Source: Prauserella aidingensis (lineage in GTDB: Bacteria; Actinomycetota; Actinomycetes; Mycobacteriales; Pseudonocardiaceae). Taken from it: DNA of 64,000 nucleotides. The notes under the pieces are model-generated. The model worked only from the letters and a program-made list of their open reading frames with translations, ran no database searches and was not told the DNA's origin. The stretch covers positions 62,001 to 126,000 of the forward strand of contig NZ_JAMTCN010000013.1 in the NCBI RefSeq assembly GCF_024171865.1, read 5' to 3'. Shown one piece after another: positions 9,644 through 18,592 of the stretch (positions within the stretch are counted from its first letter, which is position 1; each line of letters starts with the position of its first letter). The position numbers and the translations under genes were made by a program.

Positions 9644-9727
9644 TACGCTATTGGGTGACGCCCCCGGTGGTGTTGGCTGGCTGACTATCGATTGTCAACC
9701 TCCCGACCCATTGGGGGCGCCCCAATA
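9644..9727 (+). promoter_or_regulatory. Paired inverted repeats over the subtilase promoter and start
   Basis: A -10-like TACGCT (9644-9649) runs into TATTGGGTGACGCCCCC (9649-9665). A matching arm GGGGGCGCCCCAATA (9713-9727) ends on the A of the subtilase ATG, and the segment ATTGGGGGCGCCCCAAT there is itself an inverted repeat with 7-bp arms. The two copies could be repressor sites on the promoter and start codon, or the two arms of a long RNA hairpin hiding the start. Confidence 0.5.
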
Positions 9728-12700
9728 TGAATCGCTGGCGAGCACGACTGCTCGCGACCTGTTCGACCGCCCTGTTGGCCGCGACGTTCGCGGCAGGCGG
9801 GGCGTCGGCGCAGGACGCGGCGAGTATCGATCCCTTGCCGACCGCCTCGTCCGACCTCGACCCGGGCCTCGCCGACGACGGCATCTCCCCGCGGCTGGCC
9901 GACGCGCAGGGCCGTGTGTCGGCCTTCGTCGAGGTGAAGAAGCAGGCCGCGGTCGATGCGTTCAACAACGAGAAGTCCAACGGCAAGAAGGCCGCCGCCG
10001 CGGCGGCCAACCGCGCCAGGAAGTCCGCGCTGGGCACCGTCGACAAGGTCGTCGGCAACCTCAGGACCATGGATGCGCGCACGACGGTGCTGGCGCGCAC
10101 CGCCAACGCGGTGCCCGGTGCCATCGTCTCGGCGGACGCGCAGCGGCTGCGTGACCTGGCAGGCCGCGACGACGTCGTGTCGGTCAAGCCGATCGTGCCG
10201 AAGAAGCACCAGAACGCCGGTGCGGACCAGCTGACCAAGGCCGTCGACGTGTGGCAGCAGACCGGGCACTACGGCGAGGACGTCACGGTCGGCGTCATCG
10301 ACACCGGTATCGACTACACGCACGCCACGTTCGGCGGCCCCGGCACCACGGAGGCTTACGAGTCGGTCGACCCGGAGAAGGAAGCGCCCTCGGACCTGTT
10401 CCCCTCGGCGAAGGTCGCGGGCGGCACGGACCTCGTCGGTGACGACTACGACGCCTCGGGCGAGAACGGCTCCGAGACCCCGAAGCCGGACCCGAACCCG
10501 TTGCCCTGCATGGACCACGGCACGCACGTGGCGGGCACGGCCGCCGGGTTCGGTGTCGACGCCGACGGCTCGACGTTCACCGGCGACTACTCGGAGCTCG
10601 ACGGCGACGACCTGATGGACATGAAGGTCGCGCCGGGCAGTGCCCCGAAGGCCGAGCTGTACGACATCAAGGTGTTCGGCTGCGCCGGGTCCACGGCCGT
10701 CATGGCGCAGGCGATGGACTGGACGCTCGACCCGAACGGCGACGGCGACTTCTCCGACAAGCTCGACGTCGTCAACATGTCGGTCGGCAGCGACTACGGC
10801 GCGCCGGACGACCCCGAGGCCGACTTCGTGCGCAAGCTCGTCGCCAACGACGTGCTGCCGGTCATGTCGGCGGGCAACGGCGGCGACCTGTACGACGTCG
10901 GCGGCAGCCCCGGCAACACGCCGGAAGGTCTCGGTGTCGCGAGCATCCGTGACTCGTACGTGCTGCGAGACGCGGTCGAGGTGGCCGCGCCGTCCGATGT
11001 GGCCGGTCGGGTGGCAGGACAGTTCAGCCTGTACTATACCGGTTACGACTCCCTCGACATCACGAAGCCGGTCGTGGCGCTGTCGGAGGGCAACGCCAAC
11101 GGTTGCGGCGAGTACTCCGAGTCCGACGCGGCCGCGGTCGACGGCAAGATCGCCTGGCTGGAATGGGACGACAACGACGGGACGCGGGAATGCGGCTCGG
11201 GCGCCCGTGCCGACAACGCCACGGCTGCCGGTGCCGCGGGCGTGGTGTTCACCTCGGGGCTGCAGAACTTCGGCGCGGCCATCGCGGGCAACGAGGACGT
11301 GCCCGTGTTCCAGCTGACCGGCGAGGCCACGGAGAAGCTGCGCCCTGCCCTCGACGGCGGCACGCTCGAGATCACCATGACCGGCGACGACCGCATGTCG
11401 CTGCCCACCGAGGACGAGTCCATCGAGGACACGCCGAGCTCGTTCACCTCGCGCGGGGTGCGCGGACCGACGGTGAAACCGGACCTCGCGTCGCCGGGCG
11501 ACACGATCGCCTCGGCGCTGATGGGCAGCGGTGACTCCGCCACCGCCATGTCCGGTACGTCGATGGCCTCGCCACACGCGGCGGGCATCACGGCGCTCGT
11601 CCGCGAGGTGAACCCGGACTGGACCGCGACCGAGGTCAAGAACTCGGTCATGAACACCGCGGCCCACGAGGTCACCTCCGGCGGCACGGTCGTCGGACCG
11701 CAGCGGGTCGGTGCCGGCCGCATCGACGCCCGGGCCGCGGTCGACAACGACGTCATGGCGTACTCGCTGCGGGACCGCAAGGCCGTCAGCGTGTCGTTCG
11801 GCGTGCTCGAGGTCGCCCAGCCGACCACGAAGCGCAAGGTCGTCCGCATCGTCAACAAGGGCGACGAGACCGCGACGTACTCGGTCGGCTACGAGGCCTC
11901 ATCCACGATGCCGGGCGTGAGCTACGCGCTCTCGAAGGAATCGGTCACCGTGCCCGCGGGCGGCAGTGCCCACGTGGCCGTGAAACTGCGGATCGACCCG
12001 TCGGCGATGCGGAAGACGATCGACCCGACGCTGGAGCGCAACCAGCTCGACGTGCCGCGGCAGTTCGTCGCCGAGGCAGCGGGCCGCATGGTGCTGCAGC
12101 CCGAGGGCGACGGTGCGACGCTGCGACTGCCGGTGCACGCCGCGCCGAAGCCGGTGGCCAAGCTGCATCACTCCCGCAACATCGCCTTCCGCGGCGGTTC
12201 CGACACCGCGGACGTGCGGGTGCGCGGACGCGGTCTGGACCAGGGATCCGGCAGCGAGGCGTACCGCTCGCTCATGAGCATCATGGAGCTGCACGCCCGG
12301 TCGCCGAAGCTGCCGCCGTGCGTCGGGGAGCAGACGAGCGGGTGCACCGTCAACGAGACGGCCGAGGGCGGTGACCTACGGCACGTCGGTGCCACGTCGG
12401 TGGGCGAGGGCGACGATGCGCTGCTCGCGTTCGGACTGTCCACGTGGGGCAACTGGTCGAGCCTCGGCGGGCACACGATCCCGTACGTGCAGACCGACAC
12501 CGACGGTGACGGCCGGCCCGACTACGAGACGTACGCCATGCCGATGCCGTCCACCGACGTGCTGGTCGCCCAGACCGTTCGACTCTCCGACGGTTCCACT
12601 GTGGACCTGCAACCGGTCAACGGCCAGTTCGGCGACGTCGACACCAACACGTTCGACAGCAACGTGGCGGTGCTGCCGGTGTCGTTGAACGCGCTGGGGA

Positions 12701-13032
12701 TCGACCCGTCGGCCGACTCGCGCGAGATCAGCTACACCGTCGGTGTCTCCGGGTACTACGGCGACCCGGAGACCGGCGACGTCGACACGATCGACGAGCC
12801 GATCACGTTCGACCCGCTGAACCCGGAGTACACGGTGGCGGGTGCCGACGGTGCGGCGCTGTCGTACGTGGCGGGCCGGGGTGACAGGTTCACGGTGACC
12901 CGGCATCCGGATTCGGCGGAGTCGGCCGAGGGGCTGTTGGTGCTGAGCCACCACAACGCCTCCGGCAGGCGTGCCTCGACGATCGGCGTGCACGAGCTCG
13001 ACCACCGCCCGGTGTCGACGAACGACGGCTGA
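9727..13032 (+). CDS. Secreted subtilisin-like serine protease (S8)
   Basis: An 1101-residue exported protease. The Sec signal peptide MNRWRARLLATCSTALLAAT ends at the Ala motif near residue 29. A propeptide-like region (about 45-165) precedes the catalytic domain with triad D192 (VGVIDTGIDYTH), H267 (DHGTHVAGTAAG) and S612 (GTSMASPHAAG). Between H and S lies a protease-associated insert (about 435-545). The last 420 residues are beta-rich, Fn3-like and lack a membrane anchor, so the enzyme is probably released. It sits between serA and leuB, which are closer together in mycobacteria, so it is an accessory insertion. A 14-bp hairpin terminator follows. Confidence 0.93.
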   Translation: MNRWRARLLATCSTALLAATFAAGGASAQDAASIDPLPTASSDLDPGLADDGISPRLADAQGRVSAFVEVKKQAAVDAFNNEKSNGKKAAAAAANRARKSALGTVDKVVGNLRTMDARTTVLARTANAVPGAIVSADAQRLRDLAGRDDVVSVKPIVPKKHQNAGADQLTKAVDVWQQTGHYGEDVTVGVIDTGIDYTHATFGGPGTTEAYESVDPEKEAPSDLFPSAKVAGGTDLVGDDYDASGENGSETPKPDPNPLPCMDHGTHVAGTAAGFGVDADGSTFTGDYSELDGDDLMDMKVAPGSAPKAELYDIKVFGCAGSTAVMAQAMDWTLDPNGDGDFSDKLDVVNMSVGSDYGAPDDPEADFVRKLVANDVLPVMSAGNGGDLYDVGGSPGNTPEGLGVASIRDSYVLRDAVEVAAPSDVAGRVAGQFSLYYTGYDSLDITKPVVALSEGNANGCGEYSESDAAAVDGKIAWLEWDDNDGTRECGSGARADNATAAGAAGVVFTSGLQNFGAAIAGNEDVPVFQLTGEATEKLRPALDGGTLEITMTGDDRMSLPTEDESIEDTPSSFTSRGVRGPTVKPDLASPGDTIASALMGSGDSATAMSGTSMASPHAAGITALVREVNPDWTATEVKNSVMNTAAHEVTSGGTVVGPQRVGAGRIDARAAVDNDVMAYSLRDRKAVSVSFGVLEVAQPTTKRKVVRIVNKGDETATYSVGYEASSTMPGVSYALSKESVTVPAGGSAHVAVKLRIDPSAMRKTIDPTLERNQLDVPRQFVAEAAGRMVLQPEGDGATLRLPVHAAPKPVAKLHHSRNIAFRGGSDTADVRVRGRGLDQGSGSEAYRSLMSIMELHARSPKLPPCVGEQTSGCTVNETAEGGDLRHVGATSVGEGDDALLAFGLSTWGNWSSLGGHTIPYVQTDTDGDGRPDYETYAMPMPSTDVLVAQTVRLSDGSTVDLQPVNGQFGDVDTNTFDSNVAVLPVSLNALGIDPSADSREISYTVGVSGYYGDPETGDVDTIDEPITFDPLNPEYTVAGADGAALSYVAGRGDRFTVTRHPDSAESAEGLLVLSHHNASGRRASTIGVHELDHRPVSTNDG

Positions 13033-13096
13033 CCGGCGTCCGCGGCCGCTCGCGTGGCGGCCGTCCCAGTAGGCGGACACCCGCTGGACGGATGCC

Positions 13097-13130
13097 GTGC
13101 CCGGGACCCCACCCACGGGGTCCCGGGCAC
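13097..13130 (+). terminator. Hairpin terminator after the subtilase
   Basis: GTGCCCGGGACCCC and GGGGTCCCGGGCAC are perfect 14-bp arms around a 6-nt loop, 64 nt after the stop. There is no T-run, as is common for actinobacterial hairpin terminators. Confidence 0.75.
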
Positions 13131-13293
13131 AGTCGTGAGGCCACCGGCCGGGGGACCCGCGACCGGGTCGCATGGGCCGTTGGGGTGGTCGTGGGTCGAC
13201 AGTTCGTCGACGCCCGGTAACCTGCCGTCGCTGGCTTTGGATGCGAATGGGGTACCCGTGGTCGATGGGGCCCGGTCTGACGGAGGTGTGAGG

Positions 13294-14340
13294 ATGCGGC
13301 TCGCTGTGATCCCGGGTGATGGGATCGGGCCCGAAGTGGTCTCCGAGGCACTCAAGGTGCTCGGGGAGGTCGTCCCGAACGCCGAGACGACGAGCTACGA
13401 CCTCGGTGCGTCCCGCTGGCACTCGACGGGTGAACTGCTGCCCGAGTCGGTGCTGGGCGAACTCGCCGAGCACGACGCGATCCTGCTGGGTGCGGTCGGC
13501 GACCCGAGTGTGCCGAGCGGCATCCTCGAGCGTGGTCTGCTGCTGCGCCTGCGGTTCGAGCTCGACCACCACGTCAATCTCCGGCCCGGCAGGTTGTACC
13601 CGGGCGTGCAGGGTCCGCTGGCGGACCCGGGCGAGGTCGACATGGTCGTCGTCCGCGAGGGCACCGAGGGGCCCTACGCCGGTAACGGCGGACTGTTGCG
13701 CAAGGACACCGAGCACGAGATCGCCACGGAGGTCAGCCTGAACACGGCGTTCGGCATCCGCCGGGTCGTGTCGGACGCCTTCCGCCGTGCCAACGAGCGC
13801 CCGCGCAAGCACCTCACGCTCGTGCACAAGACCAACGTGCTGGAGCACTCCGGGTCGTTGTGGTCGCGGATCGTCGAGGAGGTCTCGCTCGAGTACCCCG
13901 AGGTGTCGGTGGCGTACTCGCACGTGGACGCCGCGACGATCCACATGGTCACCGATCCCAGCCGGTTCGACGTGATCGTCACCGACAACCTGTTCGGCGA
14001 CATCATCACGGACCTGGCGGCCGCCGTGACCGGCGGTATCGGCCTCGCGGCCAGCGGCAACCTCGACATCTCCGGGCGCAACCCGAGCATGTTCGAGCCC
14101 GTCCACGGCAGTGCTCCCGACATCGCGGGGCAGAACGTGGCGGACCCGACGGCGACCGTGCTGTCGGTGTCGCTGCTGCTCGACCACCTCGGGGAGAAGG
14201 AGGCCGCCCGTCGCATCGAGGCGTCGGTCGCCTTCGATCTGGCCACGCGGGACCAGGCGTCGCCGGGCACGACGACGGCGATCGGCGACCGGCTCGCGGC
14301 GCTGGTGTCGTCCAACGCGGCGCCGCGTCCCGCTCTCTGA
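13294..14340 (+). CDS. leuB: 3-isopropylmalate dehydrogenase
   Basis: A 348-residue NAD-dependent enzyme that oxidatively decarboxylates 3-isopropylmalate in leucine synthesis. It starts [16 protein letters not shown], with [13 protein letters not shown], the dimer/catalytic Lys in LVHKTNVL and the metal-binding Asp in [16 protein letters not shown]. The actinobacterial LeuB/DmlA clade may also use methylmalate or tartrate-like acids; together with the adjacent cimA it could supply 2-oxobutyrate from citramalate-derived methylmalate. The ATG at 13294 has CGGAGG 7 nt upstream. TAACCT at 13218-13223 could be its -10. Confidence 0.95.
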   Translation: MRLAVIPGDGIGPEVVSEALKVLGEVVPNAETTSYDLGASRWHSTGELLPESVLGELAEHDAILLGAVGDPSVPSGILERGLLLRLRFELDHHVNLRPGRLYPGVQGPLADPGEVDMVVVREGTEGPYAGNGGLLRKDTEHEIATEVSLNTAFGIRRVVSDAFRRANERPRKHLTLVHKTNVLEHSGSLWSRIVEEVSLEYPEVSVAYSHVDAATIHMVTDPSRFDVIVTDNLFGDIITDLAAAVTGGIGLAASGNLDISGRNPSMFEPVHGSAPDIAGQNVADPTATVLSVSLLLDHLGEKEAARRIEASVAFDLATRDQASPGTTTAIGDRLAALVSSNAAPRPAL

Positions 14341-14357
14341 GCACCCGCCGAACTCTC

Positions 14358-14394
14358 GCGAGGGCGCCCCGGCCGACGGTCGGGGCGCCCTCGC
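14358..14394 (+). terminator. Hairpin terminator after leuB
   Basis: GCGAGGGCGCCCCG pairs perfectly with CGGGGCGCCCTCGC around a 9-nt loop, 17 nt after the stop. No T-run. Confidence 0.75.
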
Positions 14395-14500
14395 ATGTCC
14401 GGGCCCGGTGACCTCCAGGCCCGGCGGTGTTCCGAACGCATCGGATGACGGGGCGGAACGGCCGGCGACGTGTCCGGATCGTGGGAGCTGCGCCCAGTGG

Positions 14501-14531
14501 TTGGACGCGGCTGTCGGTGATGTGGCATGCT
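14501..14531 (+). promoter_or_regulatory. Promoter of the cimA leader transcript
   Basis: A -35-like TTGGAC (14501-14506), 19 bp, then CATGCT (14526-14531). The leader ATG follows after 8 nt. The boxes are weaker than those of ilvB. Confidence 0.45.
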
Positions 14532-14539
14532 TGGCCGCC

Positions 14540-14584
14540 ATGGACACGTTTCGCGTGATCATTATTGGCAGGCGCGCCGGGTAA
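14540..14584 (+). CDS. cimA leader peptide with three consecutive Ile codons
   Basis: A 14-codon ORF, MDTFRVIIIGRRAG, with codons ATC ATT ATT for the Ile run. It stops 25 nt before an intrinsic terminator and about 150 bp before citramalate synthase, an enzyme of isoleucine synthesis. No Leu codon is present, matching an enzyme specific to Ile rather than to all branched-chain amino acids. Start-codon context suggests a leaderless message. I know of no described leader peptide for cimA. Confidence 0.8.
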   Translation: MDTFRVIIIGRRAG

Positions 14585-14643
14585 GTGCCCCGTAGGCACC
14601 CGGCGCGCAGACCTCTCGCATCTTCGAGCGGGGGGTCTTTTTT
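14572..14643 (+). terminator. cimA transcription attenuator
   Basis: GCGCGCCGGGT (14572-14582), covering the last leader codons, is perfectly complementary to ACCCGGCGCGC (14598-14608); GTGCC and GGCAC pair inside it. Immediately after comes AGACC (14609-14613) pairing with GGTCT (14634-14638), with CTCG/CGAG inside, followed by six T (14638-14643). A ribosome held at the Ile codons would cover the first arm, so stalling should change the fold seen by RNA polymerase. The antiterminator form is inferred. Confidence 0.75.
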
Positions 14644-14731
14644 GTGGCCGCAGCCGGCCGCACTCGGCTCGCCACCGGCCCCGCTACCGGCCATTCCGCT
14701 GTTGTCAGGCACCGCGACGAGGAGACGAACC

Positions 14732-16363
14732 GTGACCCGCACGGAACCCGCAGGCACCCCGCTCGGGGACGACTTCCACCTGTACGACACGACGCTGCGC
14801 GACGGTGCGCAGCGCGAGGGGATCTCGTACTCGGTCGCCGACAAGATCGCCGTGGCACGGCACCTCGACGAACTGGGTGTCGGGTTCATCGAGGGCGGCT
14901 GGCCCGGTGCGATGCCGAAGGACACCGAGTTCTTCGCCCGGGCCGCAGCGGGGGAGCTGCCGCTCAAGCACGCCGCGCTCGTCGCGTTCGGGTCGACACG
15001 GCGCTCGGGTGTGGCGGCCGGTGACGACCCGCAGGTCCGCGGCCTGCTCGACGCGCAGGCGCCGGTCGTCACGCTCGTGGCCAAATCGGACATCCGCCAC
15101 ATCGAGCGCGCGTTGCGGGTGGACGTCGACGAGGCGTGCGCGATGGTCGCCGACACGGTGAAGTTCCTCGTCGGCGAGGGACGGCGGGTGTTCCTCGACG
15201 CGGAGCACTTCTTCGACGGCTACGCCTACGATCCGGACACCGCGCTCCGCGTGCTGGACGCGGCGGGATCGGCAGGCGCCGACGTCGCCGTCCTGTGCGA
15301 CACCAACGGGGGACAGCTTCCGTTGGGACTCGCCGAGACCGTGCGGGAGGTGCGCGAGCGCACCGGGCTGCGGATCGGCATCCACTGCCAGGACGACACG
15401 TCCTGCGCGGTGGCCAACAGCATCGCGGCGGTGCAGGCGGGCGCGACCCACGTGCAGTGCACCGCCAACGGCTACGGCGAACGGGCGGGCAACGCCGACC
15501 TGTTCGCCGTCACCGGCAATCTCGTGGCCAAGCTCGGTATGGAGGTTCTTCCCACCGGAGGGGCCGCCGAGCTGACGCGCGTCTCGCACGCGCTGGCCGA
15601 GATCGCGAACATCGCACCCGACACCCACCAGGCCTACGTCGGGTCGTCGGCCTTCGCCCACAAGGCGGGGCTGCACGCGAGCGCGATCAAAGTGGACCCG
15701 TTGCTGTACAACCACATCGACCCTGCACAGGTCGGCAACGACATGCGCGTGCTGGTCACGGAGATGGCGGGCAAGGCGAGCCTCGAACTCAAGGGGCAGG
15801 AACTCGGTGTGGACCTCGCGGGCAATCCCCGCGCCCTCAGCAACACGGTGCACAAGGTGAAGGACCTCGAGGCGGGCGGCTGGTCGTTCGAGGCGGCGGA
15901 CGCCTCGCTCGAACTGCTGATGCGGCGCGAGATCGCCGGCTCGGACGGGCGGGAACCCGTGGGCCCGCCGTTCGCCCTCGAGTCCTACCGCGTGGTGCTC
16001 GACCACCGCACCGACGGCGAGATCGTCTCCGAGGCGACGGTGAAGGTCCACGTCGCGGGGGAGCGGGTCATCGCCACGGCCGAGGGCAACGGTCCGGTCA
16101 ACGCGCTCGACGCGGCGTTGCGCAAGGCGTTGTCGCCGCACCTGGCGTGGCTGGACGAGATGTCCCTGTCGGACTACAAGGTGCGCATCCTCGTCAACCG
16201 GCAGGGCACGGGCGCGGTCACGCGCGTGCTCGTCGAGTCGTCGGACCGCGAGCGCGAATGGACCACGGTCGGCGTGCACGAGAACATCGTCGAAGCCAGC
16301 TGGCTCGCGCTCTGCGACGCCCTCGCCCACAAGGCCCTTCGCGTGACCCCCGAGGCATCCTGA
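14732..16363 (+). CDS. cimA: Citramalate synthase (LeuA/CimA family)
   Basis: A 543-residue enzyme predicted to condense pyruvate with acetyl-CoA to citramalate, the threonine-independent entry to 2-oxobutyrate and isoleucine. The TIM-barrel HMGL domain begins with LYDTTLRDGAQREGISYS, has EGGWPGAMPKD and NGYGERAGNADL, and is followed by an accessory region and a LeuA-type regulatory domain from about 395 (LESYRVVLDHRTDGE, ending with NIVEASWLAL). The metal-binding segment reads GIHCQDD near residues 216-222 where relatives usually have HxHND: the second His is Gln. The GTG at 14732 has GAGGAG 7 nt upstream. An Ile-Ile-Ile leader precedes it. A homocitrate or isopropylmalate synthase paralogue is less likely. 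Confidence 0.88.
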   Translation: MTRTEPAGTPLGDDFHLYDTTLRDGAQREGISYSVADKIAVARHLDELGVGFIEGGWPGAMPKDTEFFARAAAGELPLKHAALVAFGSTRRSGVAAGDDPQVRGLLDAQAPVVTLVAKSDIRHIERALRVDVDEACAMVADTVKFLVGEGRRVFLDAEHFFDGYAYDPDTALRVLDAAGSAGADVAVLCDTNGGQLPLGLAETVREVRERTGLRIGIHCQDDTSCAVANSIAAVQAGATHVQCTANGYGERAGNADLFAVTGNLVAKLGMEVLPTGGAAELTRVSHALAEIANIAPDTHQAYVGSSAFAHKAGLHASAIKVDPLLYNHIDPAQVGNDMRVLVTEMAGKASLELKGQELGVDLAGNPRALSNTVHKVKDLEAGGWSFEAADASLELLMRREIAGSDGREPVGPPFALESYRVVLDHRTDGEIVSEATVKVHVAGERVIATAEGNGPVNALDAALRKALSPHLAWLDEMSLSDYKVRILVNRQGTGAVTRVLVESSDREREWTTVGVHENIVEASWLALCDALAHKALRVTPEAS

Positions 16364-16379
16364 CCCCGAGGCGGGTTCC

Positions 16380-16492
16380 TGCCCCAAGGGCACCTTCGGT
16401 GCATCCAACGCGCCGATTCTTCCCTTCGCGCGCCTTCACGAACGAGGGGAAGATCAGGCGCGTTCAACGCCACTATGGTGCCCTTGGGGGCA
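16380..16492. repeat. Palindromic element copy 1 (long form)
   Basis: Outer arms TGCCCCAAGGGCACC (16380-16394) and GGTGCCCTTGGGGGCA (16477-16492); inner arms AACGCGCC (16407-16414) with GGCGCGTT (16457-16464) and ATTCTTCCC with GGGGAAGAT. It begins 16 nt after the cimA stop. Other copies are at 46148, 52525, 54965, 60312 and 61203. It could act as a terminator for cimA. Confidence 0.85.
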
Positions 16493-16521
16493 ATCGAGCG
16501 CTCCGCGCCGCAGGTACGCCC

Positions 16522-16574
16522 GCCCGTCTCCCACCGCCGCCCAAACGGAGGCGCTCCGCGCCCCTGTTTAGGAT
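16522..16574 (+). promoter_or_regulatory. Promoter of the FAH-family gene, block shared with rsmD
   Basis: TAGGAT (16569-16574) ends 7 nt before the GTG start, a leaderless layout. The 47 bp upstream, beginning GCCCGTCTCCC, match the 47 bp upstream of the rsmD -10 (59641-59687) at 36 positions with no gap. The word GCGCTCCGCGCC occurs on both sides of the block (16498-16509 and 16551-16562). Confidence 0.65.
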
Positions 16575-16581
16575 GGGGACC

Positions 16582-17358
16582 GTGCGTTTGGCTCGGATTG
16601 CTCACCCGGAAGGTGTCGCCTTCGTCTCGGTGGACGGAGACGGCGACAGCAACGACACGATGGTCTCGGAGATCGCCGACCATCCGTTCGGTACGCCGAA
16701 CTACACCGGCAGGAAAAGGCCGCTGGCCGACACCCGCCTGCTCTCGCCGATCCTGCCCACGAAGGTGATCGCCGTCGGCCGCAACTACGCCGACCACGCC
16801 CGCGAAATGGGCAACGAGGTCCCGGCCGAGCCGATGATCTTCCTCAAGCCGTCGACGACCGTCATCGGTCCGAACGCGCCGATCCGCAGGCCGAAGCAGT
16901 CGGAACAGGTCGACTTCGAGGGCGAACTCGCCGTCATCATCGGCCAGCCCGTGAAGAACGTGCCCGCGTCGCAGGCTCGGCAGGCCGTGCTCGGCTACAC
17001 GGTCGCCAACGACGTCAGCGCGCGCGACTTCCAGCGTTCCGACGGGCAGTGGGGCCGCGCCAAGGGGTTCGACACGTTCTGCCCGATCGGCCCGTGGATC
17101 GAGACCGACCTCGACCCGGCCGACCTGCCCATCCGCACCACGGTCGACGGCGAGACCAAACAGAACTCGCGCACCTCGGAGCTGGTCCACAAGGTCCCCG
17201 AACTGATCGAGTTCGTCTCGTCGGTGATGACCCTGTTGCCCGGTGACACCATCCTCACCGGCACGCCCGCGGGCGTCGGCCCCATCGTCGCGGGCCAGGA
17301 GGTGTCGATCACGATCGACGGGATCGGCACACTCACCAACCCCGTGGAGAACGCCTGA
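16582..17358 (+). CDS. Fumarylacetoacetate hydrolase family protein
   Basis: A 258-residue protein with the FAH C-terminal domain: VGRNYADHAREMGN, PMIFLKPSTTVIGPN, and metal-binding acids in QVDFEGELAVIIG and VANDVSARDFQ. Known members hydrolyse or decarboxylate acylpyruvates and oxalocrotonates; the substrate here is not evident. Mycobacteria have the same gene at the same place (Rv2993c, next to gltX). The GTG at 16582 is chosen because a -10 box ends 7 nt before it; an in-frame ATG at 16573 overlaps that -10 box. It converges on the monooxygenase gene with a single base between stops. Confidence 0.9.
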   Translation: MRLARIAHPEGVAFVSVDGDGDSNDTMVSEIADHPFGTPNYTGRKRPLADTRLLSPILPTKVIAVGRNYADHAREMGNEVPAEPMIFLKPSTTVIGPNAPIRRPKQSEQVDFEGELAVIIGQPVKNVPASQARQAVLGYTVANDVSARDFQRSDGQWGRAKGFDTFCPIGPWIETDLDPADLPIRTTVDGETKQNSRTSELVHKVPELIEFVSSVMTLLPGDTILTGTPAGVGPIVAGQEVSITIDGIGTLTNPVENA

Positions 17359-17359
17359 G

Positions 17360-18592
17360 TCACCGCGTTCTGCGGGCGAACTCGGGCGCATGCTCGGGCC
17401 GCAGCCCGATGCCGACGAGGTAGGCGGGGACGAACGACAGCGCCGGAAACCGGCGCAGCAGCCGCTGGGCCGGTTTCGGCGGGCCCAGCCGCCTGCCCTC
17501 CACGACGGGTGCGGCCACCATGCGGTGCAGCATCCGTTGCAACGTCTGCACCGCCGCCGTCGGCAACAGTCTGCGCCTGCGCACCGCGGCCAGCTCGGCC
17601 GTCGTCGGCCCGCCGCGGCGCAACGGTTCGGCCAGCAGCGTCGCGGCCGCCACCGCGTCCTGCACCGCGAGGTTGATCCCCACGCCGCCGATCGGGGACA
17701 TCGCGTGCGCGGCGTCGCCGATGCACAGCAGCCCGTCGGTGTGCCAGCGGGGGAGCCGGTTCAGCCGCACGTCGAGGTGTTTCACCTCGTCCATCGACGC
17801 CAGCTCGTCCACGCGGTGCGCGAGGTGCGGTACGACCTCCGCGACGTCGCGGCGGAACGCCCCGACACCGCGGCGGCGCAGCTCGTCGTCGGTGCCCTTG
17901 CGGCCCAGGTAGGCGAGCTGGTGGAAACCCTCGCGCGGGATGTCGATGACGAACCGGCCCCGGTGCATCGTGGGTGACAGCGCCGCGGTCGTGTCGTCGG
18001 CGTCACGGCCGAGCCGGAACCACCACACGTCGAACGGCACGGGCCATTCCTTCGGGGTCAGTCCCACCTCGCGCCGGGCCGACGAGTGGCGGCCGTCCGC
18101 GGCCACGGTCAGGTCCGCGTGGATCTCACCCTCGCCGTCCGGCCCGCGATGACGCACGCCGACGACCCGGCCTTCGCTCCGGACCAGTCCGGTCACCTCG
18201 GTGTTCATGCGCAGCGTGAACGCCGGTTCGTCGGCCCCGGCCTTCGCGAGCAGGTTCAACAGGTCCCACTGCGGCGTCAGCGCGATGTACGGGTGCCGGG
18301 TCACGCGGGCCAGCCTGCGCAGGTCACCGACGACCACCGGCGTGCCGTCCGCGGCGGGGAAGGCGATCTCGTCCAGCCTGCTCTGCGGCAGCGCCGCGAA
18401 CTCCTCGCCGAGGCCGAGCTCGTCCAGCAGGGTCTGCGTCGACGGGTGCACGGTGTCGCCGCGGAAATCGCGGAGGAAGTCGCCGTGTTTCTCCAGTACG
18501 GTCACCTCGACGCCCGCACGGGCCAGCAGCAGTCCGAGCACCATGCCCGCCGGGCCGCCGCCGGCGATGACGCAGTTCGTGCGTGCGGTCAT
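17360..18592 (-). CDS. FAD-dependent aromatic-ring-type monooxygenase
   Basis: A 410-residue flavoprotein with an N-terminal Rossmann motif VIAGGGPAGMVLGLLLARAG, a mid-protein DG motif (TVAADGRHSSARREVG) and the FAD-ribityl GD motif CIGDAAHAMSPIGGVGINLA. This is the group A (PHBH-like) hydroxylase layout, using NAD(P)H and O2. The substrate is unknown; the FAH-family gene beside it converges and need not be linked. The ATG at 18592 has GAGG 8 nt upstream and is preferred over a GTG three codons earlier. A 26-bp inverted repeat lies about 145 bp upstream. Confidence 0.88.
   Translation of the reverse strand: MTARTNCVIAGGGPAGMVLGLLLARAGVEVTVLEKHGDFLRDFRGDTVHPSTQTLLDELGLGEEFAALPQSRLDEIAFPAADGTPVVVGDLRRLARVTRHPYIALTPQWDLLNLLAKAGADEPAFTLRMNTEVTGLVRSEGRVVGVRHRGPDGEGEIHADLTVAADGRHSSARREVGLTPKEWPVPFDVWWFRLGRDADDTTAALSPTMHRGRFVIDIPREGFHQLAYLGRKGTDDELRRRGVGAFRRDVAEVVPHLAHRVDELASMDEVKHLDVRLNRLPRWHTDGLLCIGDAAHAMSPIGGVGINLAVQDAVAAATLLAEPLRRGGPTTAELAAVRRRRLLPTAAVQTLQRMLHRMVAAPVVEGRRLGPPKPAQRLLRRFPALSFVPAYLVGIGLRPEHAPEFARRTR

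Noticed and set aside
16573-16575. ATG at 16573 as the FAH-family start
   Set aside because: It overlaps the TAGGAT box; the GTG 9 nt later fits both the leaderless layout and the family N-terminus.
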